From contig CAIJOU010000275.1 of NCBI GenBank assembly GCA_903822375.1, positions 1 through 7,600 on the forward strand: a stretch of DNA of 7,600 nucleotides, in the 5' to 3' direction. The notes beneath the pieces were generated by a model that saw nothing but the letters and a program-made list of their open reading frames with translations, did no database searches and was not told the origin of the DNA. The stretch's first letter is position 1; each line of letters starts with the position of its first letter. Shown here piece after piece: positions 1-7,383 of this stretch. Both the position numbers and the translations under genes were made by a program. The stretch is from Candidatus Hydrogenedentota bacterium. GTDB taxonomy: Bacteria; Hydrogenedentota; Hydrogenedentia; Hydrogenedentales; CAITNO01.

Positions 1-1124
1 GGGGCGCGCTCGCCGTAGATCCACGGGGTGTACATGACGCCGTTGCTCCCTGCGGGCACCTTCTCGGCGATGCGGTCCATGATTTTGTACACGTCGGGCA
101 CATGGCCCTCCTGAAGCAGTTCGTCCTTGTGGTAGAGCACCTTGTCCTTGAGGAAGGCGAGGTTGCCGCCCGCCGTGGCCTGCAGCGCGATGAGCAGGTG
201 GCGGCCGGGTATGGCGCAGGGCACGGACGCGAGCGAGGCGGCGAGGTCGGTCTTCTTGAAGGGCACATGCGCCGCCATCCAGGACGAAGTGCCGAGGTAC
301 AGGTGGGCCTCGTAGTCACGGACCGCACCGGAGCCGAGGGCGGCGGCGGTAACGTCGATGGCCCCGGCGACGACGGCCACCGATTCGGGCAGGCTCAGCT
401 CGCCGGCGGCCCTGGGGCAGAGCGTGCCGAGCACGTCGGTGCAGCGCACGATTTCGGGAAACTTGTCCGCGTCGATGGCTGAATACTTGAGCAGCCGCGC
501 GCTGTACTTGACGTTGTCCGTGTCGCGGTTGTCGGTGACCCAGGACGTAAGGATGGAGTCCACCGTGGCGGTGAAGCGGCCGGTCAGACGGTGGTTCAGG
601 TAGTCGGGCACGTTGAGGAACTTGTGCGTCTGGCGGTAGACACCGGGCTGCTCATGCTTGATAAAGAGCATGTGTGCGGCGGAGTCCTTGCCGGTGAGCG
701 TGGGTGCGCCGCCGGTGAGCCGAATCCAGTGCCACAGCCGCCATGGTTTGTAGCCCGCGACCTGAAGAAGCCCGCCCGTGATGCGCTTGAGATGCTCGGC
801 GCCGCGTGTGTCCATCCAGAGTATGCAGTTACCCAGCGCGTTGCCTTCGGCGTCAACGGGCACGGTGCCCTCGCTCTGGGTGCTGAAGCACACCGCGCCG
901 ACGGCGGGAACGAGTTCGGGATGGCGCTCCAGCAGTACGCGGGAGGTCTTTATGAAAGCGTTCCACCAGTCGTCGGGCCGCTGCTCGGCGCCGCCGTTGG
1001 GGAAATAGAGCGTTGTGACGGGCTCAAAGGCCCAATCGAGCACCTCACCGCGCCCGGTGACCAGCGCGGTCTTGCAACCGGAGGTCCCGAGATCAACGGC
1101 CAGCACACACCAATCTTTTTGCAT
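1..1124 (-). CDS. FGGY-family carbohydrate kinase, xylulokinase-like (partial, 3' end outside window)
   Basis: ATP-dependent cytoplasmic sugar kinase; the family phosphorylates ketoses or polyols such as xylulose, rhamnulose or glycerol. Reading the reverse strand gives 374 uninterrupted codons, still open at base 1; family members are about 500 residues, so roughly three quarters is present. Visible motifs: the N-terminal phosphate-binding segment VDLGTSGCK (residues 10-18); AEQRPDDWW (46-54), matching the family's AEQ.P..WW; ILWMDTRG (101-108); VVAGAIDVTAAALGSG with the expected catalytic Asp at 257; LYLGTSSW at the start of the ATPase half; and YGERAP at the window edge. The start is ATG at 1124, because an in-frame stop lies just upstream at 1140-1142; no strong Shine-Dalgarno sequence is seen. 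It is divergent from the glycoside hydrolase gene. The place of the xylulokinase QMHG loop is taken by STQSEG (81-86), so the exact substrate is open: xylulose is the default guess and another ketose is possible. The family is secure, the substrate is not. Confidence 0.93.
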   Translation of the reverse strand, partial: MQKDWCVLAVDLGTSGCKTALVTGRGEVLDWAFEPVTTLYFPNGGAEQRPDDWWNAFIKTSRVLLERHPELVPAVGAVCFSTQSEGTVPVDAEGNALGNCILWMDTRGAEHLKRITGGLLQVAGYKPWRLWHWIRLTGGAPTLTGKDSAAHMLFIKHEQPGVYRQTHKFLNVPDYLNHRLTGRFTATVDSILTSWVTDNRDTDNVKYSARLLKYSAIDADKFPEIVRCTDVLGTLCPRAAGELSLPESVAVVAGAIDVTAAALGSGAVRDYEAHLYLGTSSWMAAHVPFKKTDLAASLASVPCAIPGRHLLIALQATAGGNLAFLKDKVLYHKDELLQEGHVPDVYKIMDRIAEKVPAGSNGVMYTPWIYGERA

Positions 1125-1168
1125 ACAGGATTTCCCGCTCTACCGAGGTTTGTCCCAAAGGAGACATA

Positions 1169-1198
1169 GTTATATCCGTGCGGGGGTAGGCGGGGCAA
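1169..1198 (-). promoter_or_regulatory. Candidate sigma-70-type promoter for the FGGY kinase
   Basis: On the reverse strand, TTGCCC (1198-1193, 4 of 6 to the -35 consensus) is followed after 18 bases by TATAAC (1174-1169, 5 of 6 to the -10 consensus). Transcription would start near 1162 and leave a leader of about 38 bases before the kinase ATG at 1124. The match is by eye only. Its position and direction suit the kinase, and it is the only good -10 hexamer in this stretch of otherwise GC-rich DNA. Confidence 0.4.
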
Positions 1199-1223
1199 AC
1201 AGCAGGATTGGCATCCTTTTGGT

Positions 1224-1332
1224 CCCCCTTTGAAGGGGGTGACCGCCGAAAGGCGGTCGGGGGATGTTGTGCTGGGGTTTGCGTGGCAGGATTACATCCC
1301 CCGCCGCTGCGCGGCACCCCCTTTGAAGGGGG
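1224..1332. repeat. Compound inverted repeat with nested hairpins
   Basis: Two arms, 1224-1266 and 1295-1332, are imperfect reverse complements separated by a 28-base spacer. The left arm reads CCCCCTTTGAAGGGGG, then the small hairpin ACCGCCGAAAGGCGGT, then CGGGGGATG. The right arm is CATCCCCCG, then the small hairpin CCGCTGCGCGG, then CACCCCCTTTGAAGGGGG. The outer palindrome is conserved in both arms, while the inner stem differs in sequence and keeps its ability to pair. This is the pattern expected of a mobile or REP/MITE-like palindromic element. It contains no open frame of its own that I would call a gene. It lies between the divergent promoters and could also act as a transcriptional barrier. 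The repeat is seen directly; the role is inference. Confidence 0.8.
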
Positions 1333-1399
1333 ATAAAGACTGCCGCCATTTCTGGTACTCGCCCTGTGCCGCACTGTGCCTCCGTTCCCACGTTTTCGG

Positions 1400-1405
1400 T
1401 ATACT
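1400..1405 (+). promoter_or_regulatory. Candidate -10 element for the glycoside hydrolase gene
   Basis: TATACT at 1400-1405 matches the -10 consensus at 5 of 6 positions and would give a leader of about 47 bases before the ATG at 1459. No good -35 hexamer is found 16-18 bases upstream, where the sequence is TGCCTC or similar, and there is no extended TGn. The promoter may therefore be activator-dependent, use another sigma factor, or lie elsewhere. Confidence 0.25.
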
Positions 1406-1445
1406 GCGCCGGTACCCGCGTGGCACAAGAGCAGTGCACAATAAC

Positions 1446-1454
1446 GGAAGGTGA
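1446..1454 (+). promoter_or_regulatory. Ribosome binding site that fixes the glycoside hydrolase start
   Basis: GGAAGGTGA lies just before ATG 1459; GGAAGG ends 7 bases from it. This supports the 1459 start over the upstream in-frame ATG at 1366, which has no comparable site. Confidence 0.7.
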
Positions 1455-1458
1455 GCAG

Positions 1459-4400
1459 ATGAGCGCATTTTTGATCGTCGCATCGGCATTGTGGAGCTTG
1501 GCGGCACCGGCCATGCCGCTGGATTTCAGCGACCCCGCAAAGCTTTCGCCGCCACCGGCGGACGCGCCCGGTTTCCCGTCGAGTGACACGGCGGTGGACG
1601 CGCTGAAGGGATTCGCGGCTCCGCCGCCGGGTTATGGGGAGGTGCCCTACTGGTGGTGGACGGGCGACCCACTGGACAAGGACCGGCTGCTCTGGCAACT
1701 CGACAAGCTGCACGCGGCGGGCATCCCGGGGGTGCAAATCAACTACGCGCACGATCCGAGCATGATGACCTATGCGGTGGAACCGCCCATCTTCTCGGAC
1801 AAGTGGTGGGACTTCTGGACCTGGATGACCGGGGAATGCCGCAAGCGCGGCATGGGCATCGGCATCAGCGGTTACACGATCGACTGGCCCGGCCACGACA
1901 ACCTTTTTTACAAGATTGGCATCACCGACGGGTCACTGCGCGGCGCAAGCCTCGACAAAAAGACGCAACGTGCCGAGGGCGGCAAGGCATTTACCTGGAA
2001 ACTGCCGGAAGACTGCGTCAGCGTGACGGCGTACCAGATGAACGACAAGGCCATCGTTCCCGGCTCGGAAGTTTCACTGCTGTCGCGCATCAGCGGCGGC
2101 AGCCTCGAATGGACGCCGCCGGCCGGGCAATGGCAGGTGGTGGCGATCGTGGCCAACTCACCTGAGCGCTCGGTGGACCCCATGAACCCGGCCTCGGGAC
2201 AGAAACTCATCGAGCGGTTCCTGCAGCCCTTCGCAGACCACTGTCCGGGCGATCTGGCCAAGGCGCTCAATTATTTCTTCCAGGATGAACTGACCTTCGG
2301 TGTGGGCGGCTGGCTGTGGTCGGACCGCTTCGCGGCGGAGTTTGAGAAGCGCAAGGGCTACGACATCATGCCCGTGCTGCCCGCGCTCTTCTTCGACATT
2401 GGGCCGAAAACACCCAAGATCCGGCTCGACTATTCGGACGTGATGGTGGCGCTGTCGGAAGAAAATTACTTCCGCCCGGTCTTCGAGTGGTACTGGAAGC
2501 GCGGCATCATGTACGCCTGCGACCCCGGCAGCCGTGGCGGCAATCCGCTCGAGTTCGGCGACTACTTCCGCGCCGTGCGCTGGTACGCCGCGCCGGGCCA
2601 CGACACGCCGGGCGGCAAGGCCGACCTGCGCAAGGACAAGGTGTCCAGTTCCATCGCGCACCTGTACCAGCGGCCGCGCGTGTGGCTGGAGGGCTACCAC
2701 AGCCTCGGCTGGGGCGCGACCCCGGCCACCATATTCGATTCAAGCTGCAAGAACTTCCTGTACGGCGCGAGCCTGCTGAACCTGCACGGCCTGTACTACA
2801 CGACCCACGGCGGCTACTGGGAATGGGCGCCCCCCTGCTTCCATTGGCGCATGCCCTACTGGGACCACATGGGCTCGTTCATGAAGTACTTTGAACGCCT
2901 GAGCTATCTGCTGAGTCAGGGCGTGCACCGCTGCGACGTGGCGGTCATGTATCCCACCGCCCCGCTGGAGGCGGGCATGGGCGGCGAGGAGCTCACGGAC
3001 GCCGCGTTCAAGACAGGCACCGACATGTACATGAAGCAGGGCATCGACTTTGACTTCATCGACTTCGAGTCGCTGGACCGCGCGCAGATAGCGGACAAAC
3101 AGTTGACCGTGGCGGGCGAAGCATACCGGGTGCTCGTGCTGCCGTCCATGAAGGCCATCCGGCAGTCGTCGCTCGACAAGGCGCTCGCCTTCTTCCGTGC
3201 CGGCGGCGTGGTCATTGCCACGGGCGGACTGCCCGAAGCCAGCGACCGCATCGGCCGCCAGGATGCCGTGCTGGACGCGCAGGTGAAAGAACTGTTCGGC
3301 GCGACCGCGTCCGAGGCGCGCGACGGCAAGGGCGGCGAACCGCAGGGCAATGCGGCGGGCGGCGTGGGCGCTGCGGTCAGAACGAATGACGCGGTGGCGG
3401 AACTCATCACCAAGTCCACTCCGCGCGATTTCGTCCCCGGCAACGGAGGCCAGGTGCTGCACCGAAAGGTCGGTACGCGCGACGTGTTCATGGTCATGGG
3501 CGCGCCGAAAAACTCGGAATGCGTTTTCCGCGCCAAGGGCACGGTGGAACTCTGGGATCCCTGGACCGGCAACGCACGGCCCATCAATACGATCATCCCC
3601 TCGGGCGAAAACACAACCGTGCGCATGCCGCTCGACAAAGATGAACCGCAGTTGATCGTGTTCAGCCCCGGCGAACCCAAGAATTCCGTCGAGAAGACGG
3701 ACCTGGATGACGTGTCCGCGGTCGAGGTGAAGGGCGGCAAGGTGACCGTGACGGGGTATGCGGCCGGCGCCGGCGAGAAGACCGCGACAGTGCGCCAGGG
3801 CGGGAAGACGTTGACAGTGAAGGGTGACGCGCCCGCACCGGTCGCGCCAATCACCATCGAGGGGCTGTGGGACTTTGAACTCAAGCCGACGCTGGACAAC
3901 CGCTGGGGCGATTTCCGGCTGCCCGTAACCACGCAGATGATCGGCGCAGAGGCCCGGCGTTTCGTCTATGCAGAGGAAACGGCGGCCAATCCCGGATGGG
4001 AGGCGCCGGACTTGGATGATTCGGCCTGGCAAAAAGTGACCACCGCCTTCGGCACGCGCTTCTGGAAACTGGGGCCGCTGCCAAACGATGCGGCGGCCGA
4101 CGAGACGCTTGCCGTGCTGACCGCGGTTGACCCGGCGTCCAAGCCGGTCGTCGACGGCAAGGAATGCGCCTGGCAGCCCTACGACTTCTCCATGCGCTGG
4201 GGCGTCGAGGGCGATCCTGGCCCGCAAGGGCACCATGGATTGAAAGAACTGATCTCGAACGATTTCATCGTGCTGGGCAAGCCGAAATACACCGGCATTG
4301 AGATACGATACGAAAAGGAGCCGCCGGGCACCCGGTATTACCTGTGGACCACTGCCACTGCCCCGCGCGATACGGACGCCGTGATACGCACCGGAGATCT

Positions 4401-5268
4401 CAAACCGGCGACCGTGTGGGTCAACGGCAAAAAGATAGAGGACCTGTCCGCCAAAGTGGCGCTCAAGGCGGGCGCCAATCCGGTGCTGCTGCGCTATGAC
4501 GCAGTCGGCCGGACGCATTTTGTGCTTGAATTGGCGAACACGCCCAACGAGGCGGCAACTTTCCCGCTGGCCATGCGCTGGTACACCGACCCGGCCATGG
4601 TGCTCTTTGACGCCAAGCCGCAGGCCGCCCAGCCCGCGGGCTGGTACCGCTTCGTGTCACCGCCGGGACTGCGCGCGATGACCATCGTGGCGCGCGGCAC
4701 TGTACAGGCCTGGGCGAACGGCACGCCGATGACCGTCACACAAGGTCCCGCGCGCAGAGACGGCGCGGTGGAATACACCGCCACTGTGGCACAGCCCAAT
4801 CCGTTGGCGACAAAGGTGGCGTTGCGTGTGGCGCAGGAGCGCTGCTGCTACGGCGGCGCGGCGCTGCCCGAGCCGATTGCGCTGGACTGTGGTCCGGGCC
4901 AGATGGCGCTGGGTGACTGGTCGCAGACGGGAGCGCTGGCGGACTATTCGGGCGGCGCGTGGTACCGCAAGACGGTGACGCTCACAGCGGAACAGACCAA
5001 GGGCCGGGTCATGCTTGATTTGGGCAAGGTGGCCGCCACGGCAGAGGTGCTGATCAATGGCAAGAAGGCGGGCGTGAAGATTACGCCCCCCTGGACACTG
5101 GACGTGTCGGAATTCGTCAAGCCCGGTGAGAACAGGGTGGAAATTCTGGTCTACAACACGCTGGCCAACCACTACGGGACCATTCCCACGCACTACCGCG
5201 GTTCACCGGAGTCGGGATTAATCGGACCGGTCACCATTCAGACGAGTCTGCCGGTGGTGCTGCGATAA
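1459..5268 (+). CDS. Exported glycoside hydrolase, family GH106-like (putative alpha-L-rhamnosidase)
   Basis: A 1269-residue protein, long as expected for GH106 enzymes, which remove alpha-L-rhamnose from plant or bacterial polysaccharides. Residues 1-18 look like a signal peptide (hydrophobic LIVASALWSLAA, cleavage near APA), although the n-region lacks a basic residue. Catalytic-region landmarks resembling the family: PYWWWTGDPLDKDRL (63-77), QDELTFGVGGWLW from 275 followed by EFEKRKGYDIMPVLPALF, LEGYHSLGW from 410, and then RLSYLLSQGVHRCDVAVMYP. Glu277 and Glu411 are the best candidate catalytic carboxylates by position. From about 556 (YRVLVLPSMKAI) a flavodoxin-like subdomain follows, then beta-sandwich regions starting near 798 (IEGLWDFEL) and near 1150-1240 (WTLDVSEFVKPGENRVEI), typical of carbohydrate-binding or GH2-like accessory domains. 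The 1459 start is preferred over 1366 because it has a ribosome site and yields the signal peptide. The gene is divergent from a sugar kinase and convergent with the membrane-protein gene. Family assignment comes from remembered motifs; substrate specificity is inferred. Confidence 0.78.
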   Translation: MSAFLIVASALWSLAAPAMPLDFSDPAKLSPPPADAPGFPSSDTAVDALKGFAAPPPGYGEVPYWWWTGDPLDKDRLLWQLDKLHAAGIPGVQINYAHDPSMMTYAVEPPIFSDKWWDFWTWMTGECRKRGMGIGISGYTIDWPGHDNLFYKIGITDGSLRGASLDKKTQRAEGGKAFTWKLPEDCVSVTAYQMNDKAIVPGSEVSLLSRISGGSLEWTPPAGQWQVVAIVANSPERSVDPMNPASGQKLIERFLQPFADHCPGDLAKALNYFFQDELTFGVGGWLWSDRFAAEFEKRKGYDIMPVLPALFFDIGPKTPKIRLDYSDVMVALSEENYFRPVFEWYWKRGIMYACDPGSRGGNPLEFGDYFRAVRWYAAPGHDTPGGKADLRKDKVSSSIAHLYQRPRVWLEGYHSLGWGATPATIFDSSCKNFLYGASLLNLHGLYYTTHGGYWEWAPPCFHWRMPYWDHMGSFMKYFERLSYLLSQGVHRCDVAVMYPTAPLEAGMGGEELTDAAFKTGTDMYMKQGIDFDFIDFESLDRAQIADKQLTVAGEAYRVLVLPSMKAIRQSSLDKALAFFRAGGVVIATGGLPEASDRIGRQDAVLDAQVKELFGATASEARDGKGGEPQGNAAGGVGAAVRTNDAVAELITKSTPRDFVPGNGGQVLHRKVGTRDVFMVMGAPKNSECVFRAKGTVELWDPWTGNARPINTIIPSGENTTVRMPLDKDEPQLIVFSPGEPKNSVEKTDLDDVSAVEVKGGKVTVTGYAAGAGEKTATVRQGGKTLTVKGDAPAPVAPITIEGLWDFELKPTLDNRWGDFRLPVTTQMIGAEARRFVYAEETAANPGWEAPDLDDSAWQKVTTAFGTRFWKLGPLPNDAAADETLAVLTAVDPASKPVVDGKECAWQPYDFSMRWGVEGDPGPQGHHGLKELISNDFIVLGKPKYTGIEIRYEKEPPGTRYYLWTTATAPRDTDAVIRTGDLKPATVWVNGKKIEDLSAKVALKAGANPVLLRYDAVGRTHFVLELANTPNEAATFPLAMRWYTDPAMVLFDAKPQAAQPAGWYRFVSPPGLRAMTIVARGTVQAWANGTPMTVTQGPARRDGAVEYTATVAQPNPLATKVALRVAQERCCYGGAALPEPIALDCGPGQMALGDWSQTGALADYSGGAWYRKTVTLTAEQTKGRVMLDLGKVAATAEVLINGKKAGVKITPPWTLDVSEFVKPGENRVEILVYNTLANHYGTIPTHYRGSPESGLIGPVTIQTSLPVVLR

Positions 5269-5332
5269 AGATGCGCATGCACAGATCGCACGTATTGACA
5301 CAACTGAAGAGACAATAAGCATTTACCGGTAT

Positions 5333-6847
5333 TCAGTTTGCGGCGGGCGGCGTATGGTCCACGCGAAAGACCACGTCTGCGCGGGCACCCCGTTGGCCTA
5401 CGCCGTAGGGATTGCCGCCGTTGTCCGGCATGCTCTGATAGACACCGTTGAGGGTATAGCCATTTTCGCCGCTTTGATAGCGCAGGGGCTGGCCGTCAAA
5501 GGGATCAACGGGCACCGCGGGGAGAAAGGCGGGCGCGAGTTGTTCGAGGCGTTCGGGAACGGCATTGCCGTTGGCGAGACGGTAGCGTTCAACGGCGACG
5601 GCTGTTTCCGCGCTGGCGATGAATGCCGCATCGCGCGCGAAGGCCTCGCTCAAATGGATCAGGCCGGGCACGAGGGAATCGGTGAAGCTGGGAATCCATG
5701 ACCGTTCCGCCTGGATTCTGGAACCCATGGCGTCCATGAGTGCCATGGCCTCGGGCAGGGGACGTTGGCTCGCGGTGATCACCTCGTCCATGATGGCAAG
5801 GTAGCGGCGGCGGTCACCGGCGGCCATGCCGGTGATGTTTATGATCGTGCCCAGAGCAGACGCCACCCCCGGCCCCAGACTCTGGATCTCGGGGCTTAAG
5901 GCGAGGAACTGCTCAGGATGGTCGAAGGAGGTCAAGCCCACTGCACGATCGCCGGCCATTGCGCGGGTAAACGCGCCCGGGTCCTCCGCATCCCGAAGGT
6001 AGGCACCCAGTTGCGTCAGTTGCGCGTCGGAGAAGTCGGCGGTGTTCAGCACGCGGTTAATGGTGTCCACCGTGCTCTGATGGCAGGCGATCCGCGCCAA
6101 TTGGGAGACCAGCACCGGTTCCCGGCGGACCGAATCGGCCGCAACCAGAGCGGCTTGGATGGCGGACAGGGCACGCCCGGTGTCACCGTCTTCGGCTGCG
6201 ACGAGCGCCTCTATCCGCAGCAGACGGACCGACTCGCGCAGTTTGGACAGGTGGGGAAGCAGCATTTGGACACCCTTGCTGAAATCAAGCGGATAGCGGC
6301 TGTCGGGCCGGTTGACTGCCTCATGGAGCAGGCGCAGCGCCTCCGCGTTGTCGGCCAGGTATTCCCGCATTTTCCCGTGCAGCGCCGCGGCGATGGGGCT
6401 CTGCCTGGGTGCCTTGTCAATGTCCTTTGCGAAATTCTCCTGCGCCCAATTCCGCCCGGTCTTTTCCATCGCCGCAAAAGACTGTTGGTACGTGACGGCG
6501 GCGTTGTTCTCCTTGGGTGGGTTGGGATAGCAACTGTTGAGGTCGGAGGGAGTGGCCGGAAATCCCGCCGCGCGAATGGCCTGGACTTCCCTGGCCAGGG
6601 CAACCTGATTGTTCCACGCGATGCCGGCCAATGCCGTCGGGAGCGCGACAAACACCGCGAGGCAGGCAAGAACGGCCCGTCGGCGCCACCGCTGCCATGG
6701 ATAGACCCGTGTTGTCCCCATCATCATTCCCCTCCTGGGGCGGCGCGGCCCGCGTGCGGGAAGCCTGGACAGGATCGCATTGCGCAGTGCGTCCGGCGGC
6801 GCAGCCGTCCGGTATTTCCGAAGGCGCGATTCAACTGACTCGTTCAT
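5333..6847 (-). CDS. Single-pass membrane protein with pseudopilin-like C-terminus, putative anti-sigma factor or sensor
   Basis: A 504-residue protein of uncertain function. A cytoplasmic N-terminus (residues 1-56) begins MNESVESRLRKYRTAAPPDA, is rich in Arg, and resembles the short sigma-binding leaders seen in some anti-sigma proteins. One membrane segment follows at about 57-77 (VLACLAVFVALPTALAGIA). The outer part (78-504) is mostly predicted-helical, with CYPNPPKENNAAVTYQQ near 106-122. Residues 412-498 look like the end of a type II secretion pseudopilin: AVERYRLANGNAVPERLEQL, then FLPAVPVDPFDGQPLRY, GYTLNGVY, PDNGG and ADVVFRV. The start at 6847 is chosen because its ATG overlaps the sigma-factor stop (ATGA, 6847-6844) and has a strong Shine-Dalgarno; a longer reading up to 7129 would run through the sigma gene out of frame. 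Coupling to the sigma factor suggests co-expression and a role controlling it. No HxxxCxxC zinc anti-sigma motif is present. The anti-sigma role is inference; a general envelope protein is the alternative. Confidence 0.85.
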   Translation of the reverse strand: MNESVESRLRKYRTAAPPDALRNAILSRLPARGPRRPRRGMMMGTTRVYPWQRWRRRAVLACLAVFVALPTALAGIAWNNQVALAREVQAIRAAGFPATPSDLNSCYPNPPKENNAAVTYQQSFAAMEKTGRNWAQENFAKDIDKAPRQSPIAAALHGKMREYLADNAEALRLLHEAVNRPDSRYPLDFSKGVQMLLPHLSKLRESVRLLRIEALVAAEDGDTGRALSAIQAALVAADSVRREPVLVSQLARIACHQSTVDTINRVLNTADFSDAQLTQLGAYLRDAEDPGAFTRAMAGDRAVGLTSFDHPEQFLALSPEIQSLGPGVASALGTIINITGMAAGDRRRYLAIMDEVITASQRPLPEAMALMDAMGSRIQAERSWIPSFTDSLVPGLIHLSEAFARDAAFIASAETAVAVERYRLANGNAVPERLEQLAPAFLPAVPVDPFDGQPLRYQSGENGYTLNGVYQSMPDNGGNPYGVGQRGARADVVFRVDHTPPAAN

Positions 6848-7368
6848 GATCCAAATCCCTCCTTCTTGAGCAGGTTCTCCAGTTTCCCGAGGGCATAACG
6901 GTAGCGGCTTGCCGCAGTGTTTGGCGATATGTTCAGTGCCTGGGCTATCTCGGCAAAAGTGAGGTCCTGAAATGCCTTTAACGCGACAACTTCGCGCTGC
7001 TTTGCGGGAAGCTGCGAAAGGGCATGGGCCACGGCTTCGCGGTCTTCCGTGGCGTTCGCAGCGGCGTCCACAGGTTCGAGGATGCAGGCGCTTTCCTGAA
7101 CGGCACCGAGCTGAAGCCACCGCCGCCACTGCCGCCGCGTCCGGGAACGCGCTTCATTGTGGGCCGCACGAAACAGGTATCCGACCGGGTTCTCAATGGC
7201 CCCTCCCGCTGTGCCGCGTTCCCACATTCTGCAGAAGACTTCCTGCATCGCGTCCTCCGTCTCGGCGTGTGAAGCCAACATCATAAACAAGTAGCCATAG
7301 ACCTTGCCCCCATATCGGTCGTACAGGTCTGCAAGTTCGTTTCGGTCCTGATCCTGCCTTCCGCTCAT
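6844..7368 (-). CDS. ECF-family RNA polymerase sigma factor (sigma-70 family)
   Basis: A 174-residue protein of the normal ECF length, which directs RNA polymerase to a dedicated promoter set. Region 2 spans about residues 10-80: ELADLYDRYGGKVYGYLFMM, then ETEDAMQEVFCRMWER (the core-binding and -10-binding helices), then NPVGYLFRAAHNEARSRTRR. After a variable linker (about 81-110), region 4 covers 115-168: LSQLPAKQREVVALKAF, then the helix-turn-helix LTFAEIAQALNISPNTAASR (136-155), which reads the -35 element, then YRYALGKLENLL. Regions 1 and 3 are absent, as is usual for ECF factors. ATG 7368 has a Shine-Dalgarno AAGGGTGA (7383-7376) 7 bases upstream. Its stop overlaps the start of the membrane-protein gene, the classic sigma/anti-sigma arrangement. 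The family is secure; the signal and regulon are unknown, and the ECF subgroup cannot be assigned by eye. Confidence 0.95.
   Translation of the reverse strand: MSGRQDQDRNELADLYDRYGGKVYGYLFMMLASHAETEDAMQEVFCRMWERGTAGGAIENPVGYLFRAAHNEARSRTRRQWRRWLQLGAVQESACILEPVDAAANATEDREAVAHALSQLPAKQREVVALKAFQDLTFAEIAQALNISPNTAASRYRYALGKLENLLKKEGFGS
6857..6864 (-). promoter_or_regulatory. Shine-Dalgarno inside the sigma gene, fixing the downstream start
   Basis: AAGGAGGG on the reverse strand lies 9 bases before the ATG at 6847, within the last codons of the sigma factor (KKEGFGS). With the ATGA overlap it supports translational coupling of the two genes. Confidence 0.8.
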
Positions 7369-7375
7369 CCGTGTT

Positions 7376-7383
7376 TCACCCTT
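7376..7383 (-). promoter_or_regulatory. Ribosome binding site of the ECF sigma gene
   Basis: AAGGGTGA on the reverse strand, 7 bases upstream of the ATG at 7368. It supports that start codon. Confidence 0.6.

Noticed and set aside
591..1169. Open frame of 192 codons on the + strand opposite the kinase gene
   Set aside because: The reverse strand here encodes the kinase with clear family motifs throughout; the + strand frame is its mirror and has no recognisable domain.
1366..1458. Upstream in-frame ATG extending the glycoside hydrolase by 31 residues
   Set aside because: The extension has no ribosome site, overlaps the candidate -10 element, and would bury the signal peptide that begins at ATG 1459.
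1093..1896. Reverse-strand open frames spanning the intergenic repeat
   Set aside because: They cross the hairpin repeat and both flanking genes out of frame, have no ribosome site, and give low-complexity Arg/Pro-rich products.
2740..4518. Open frame of 592 codons on the reverse strand inside the glycoside hydrolase gene
   Set aside because: It lies wholly antisense to a well-supported gene in GC-rich DNA, where the opposite strand often lacks stops. Its product is rich in Arg, His and Gly with no recognisable domain, and no other evidence supports it.
6848..7129. Upstream extension of the membrane protein through the sigma-factor gene
   Set aside because: The added residues are Arg/Cys/Pro-rich out-of-frame translation of the sigma gene. 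The ATG at 6847 has a strong Shine-Dalgarno and the ATGA overlap.
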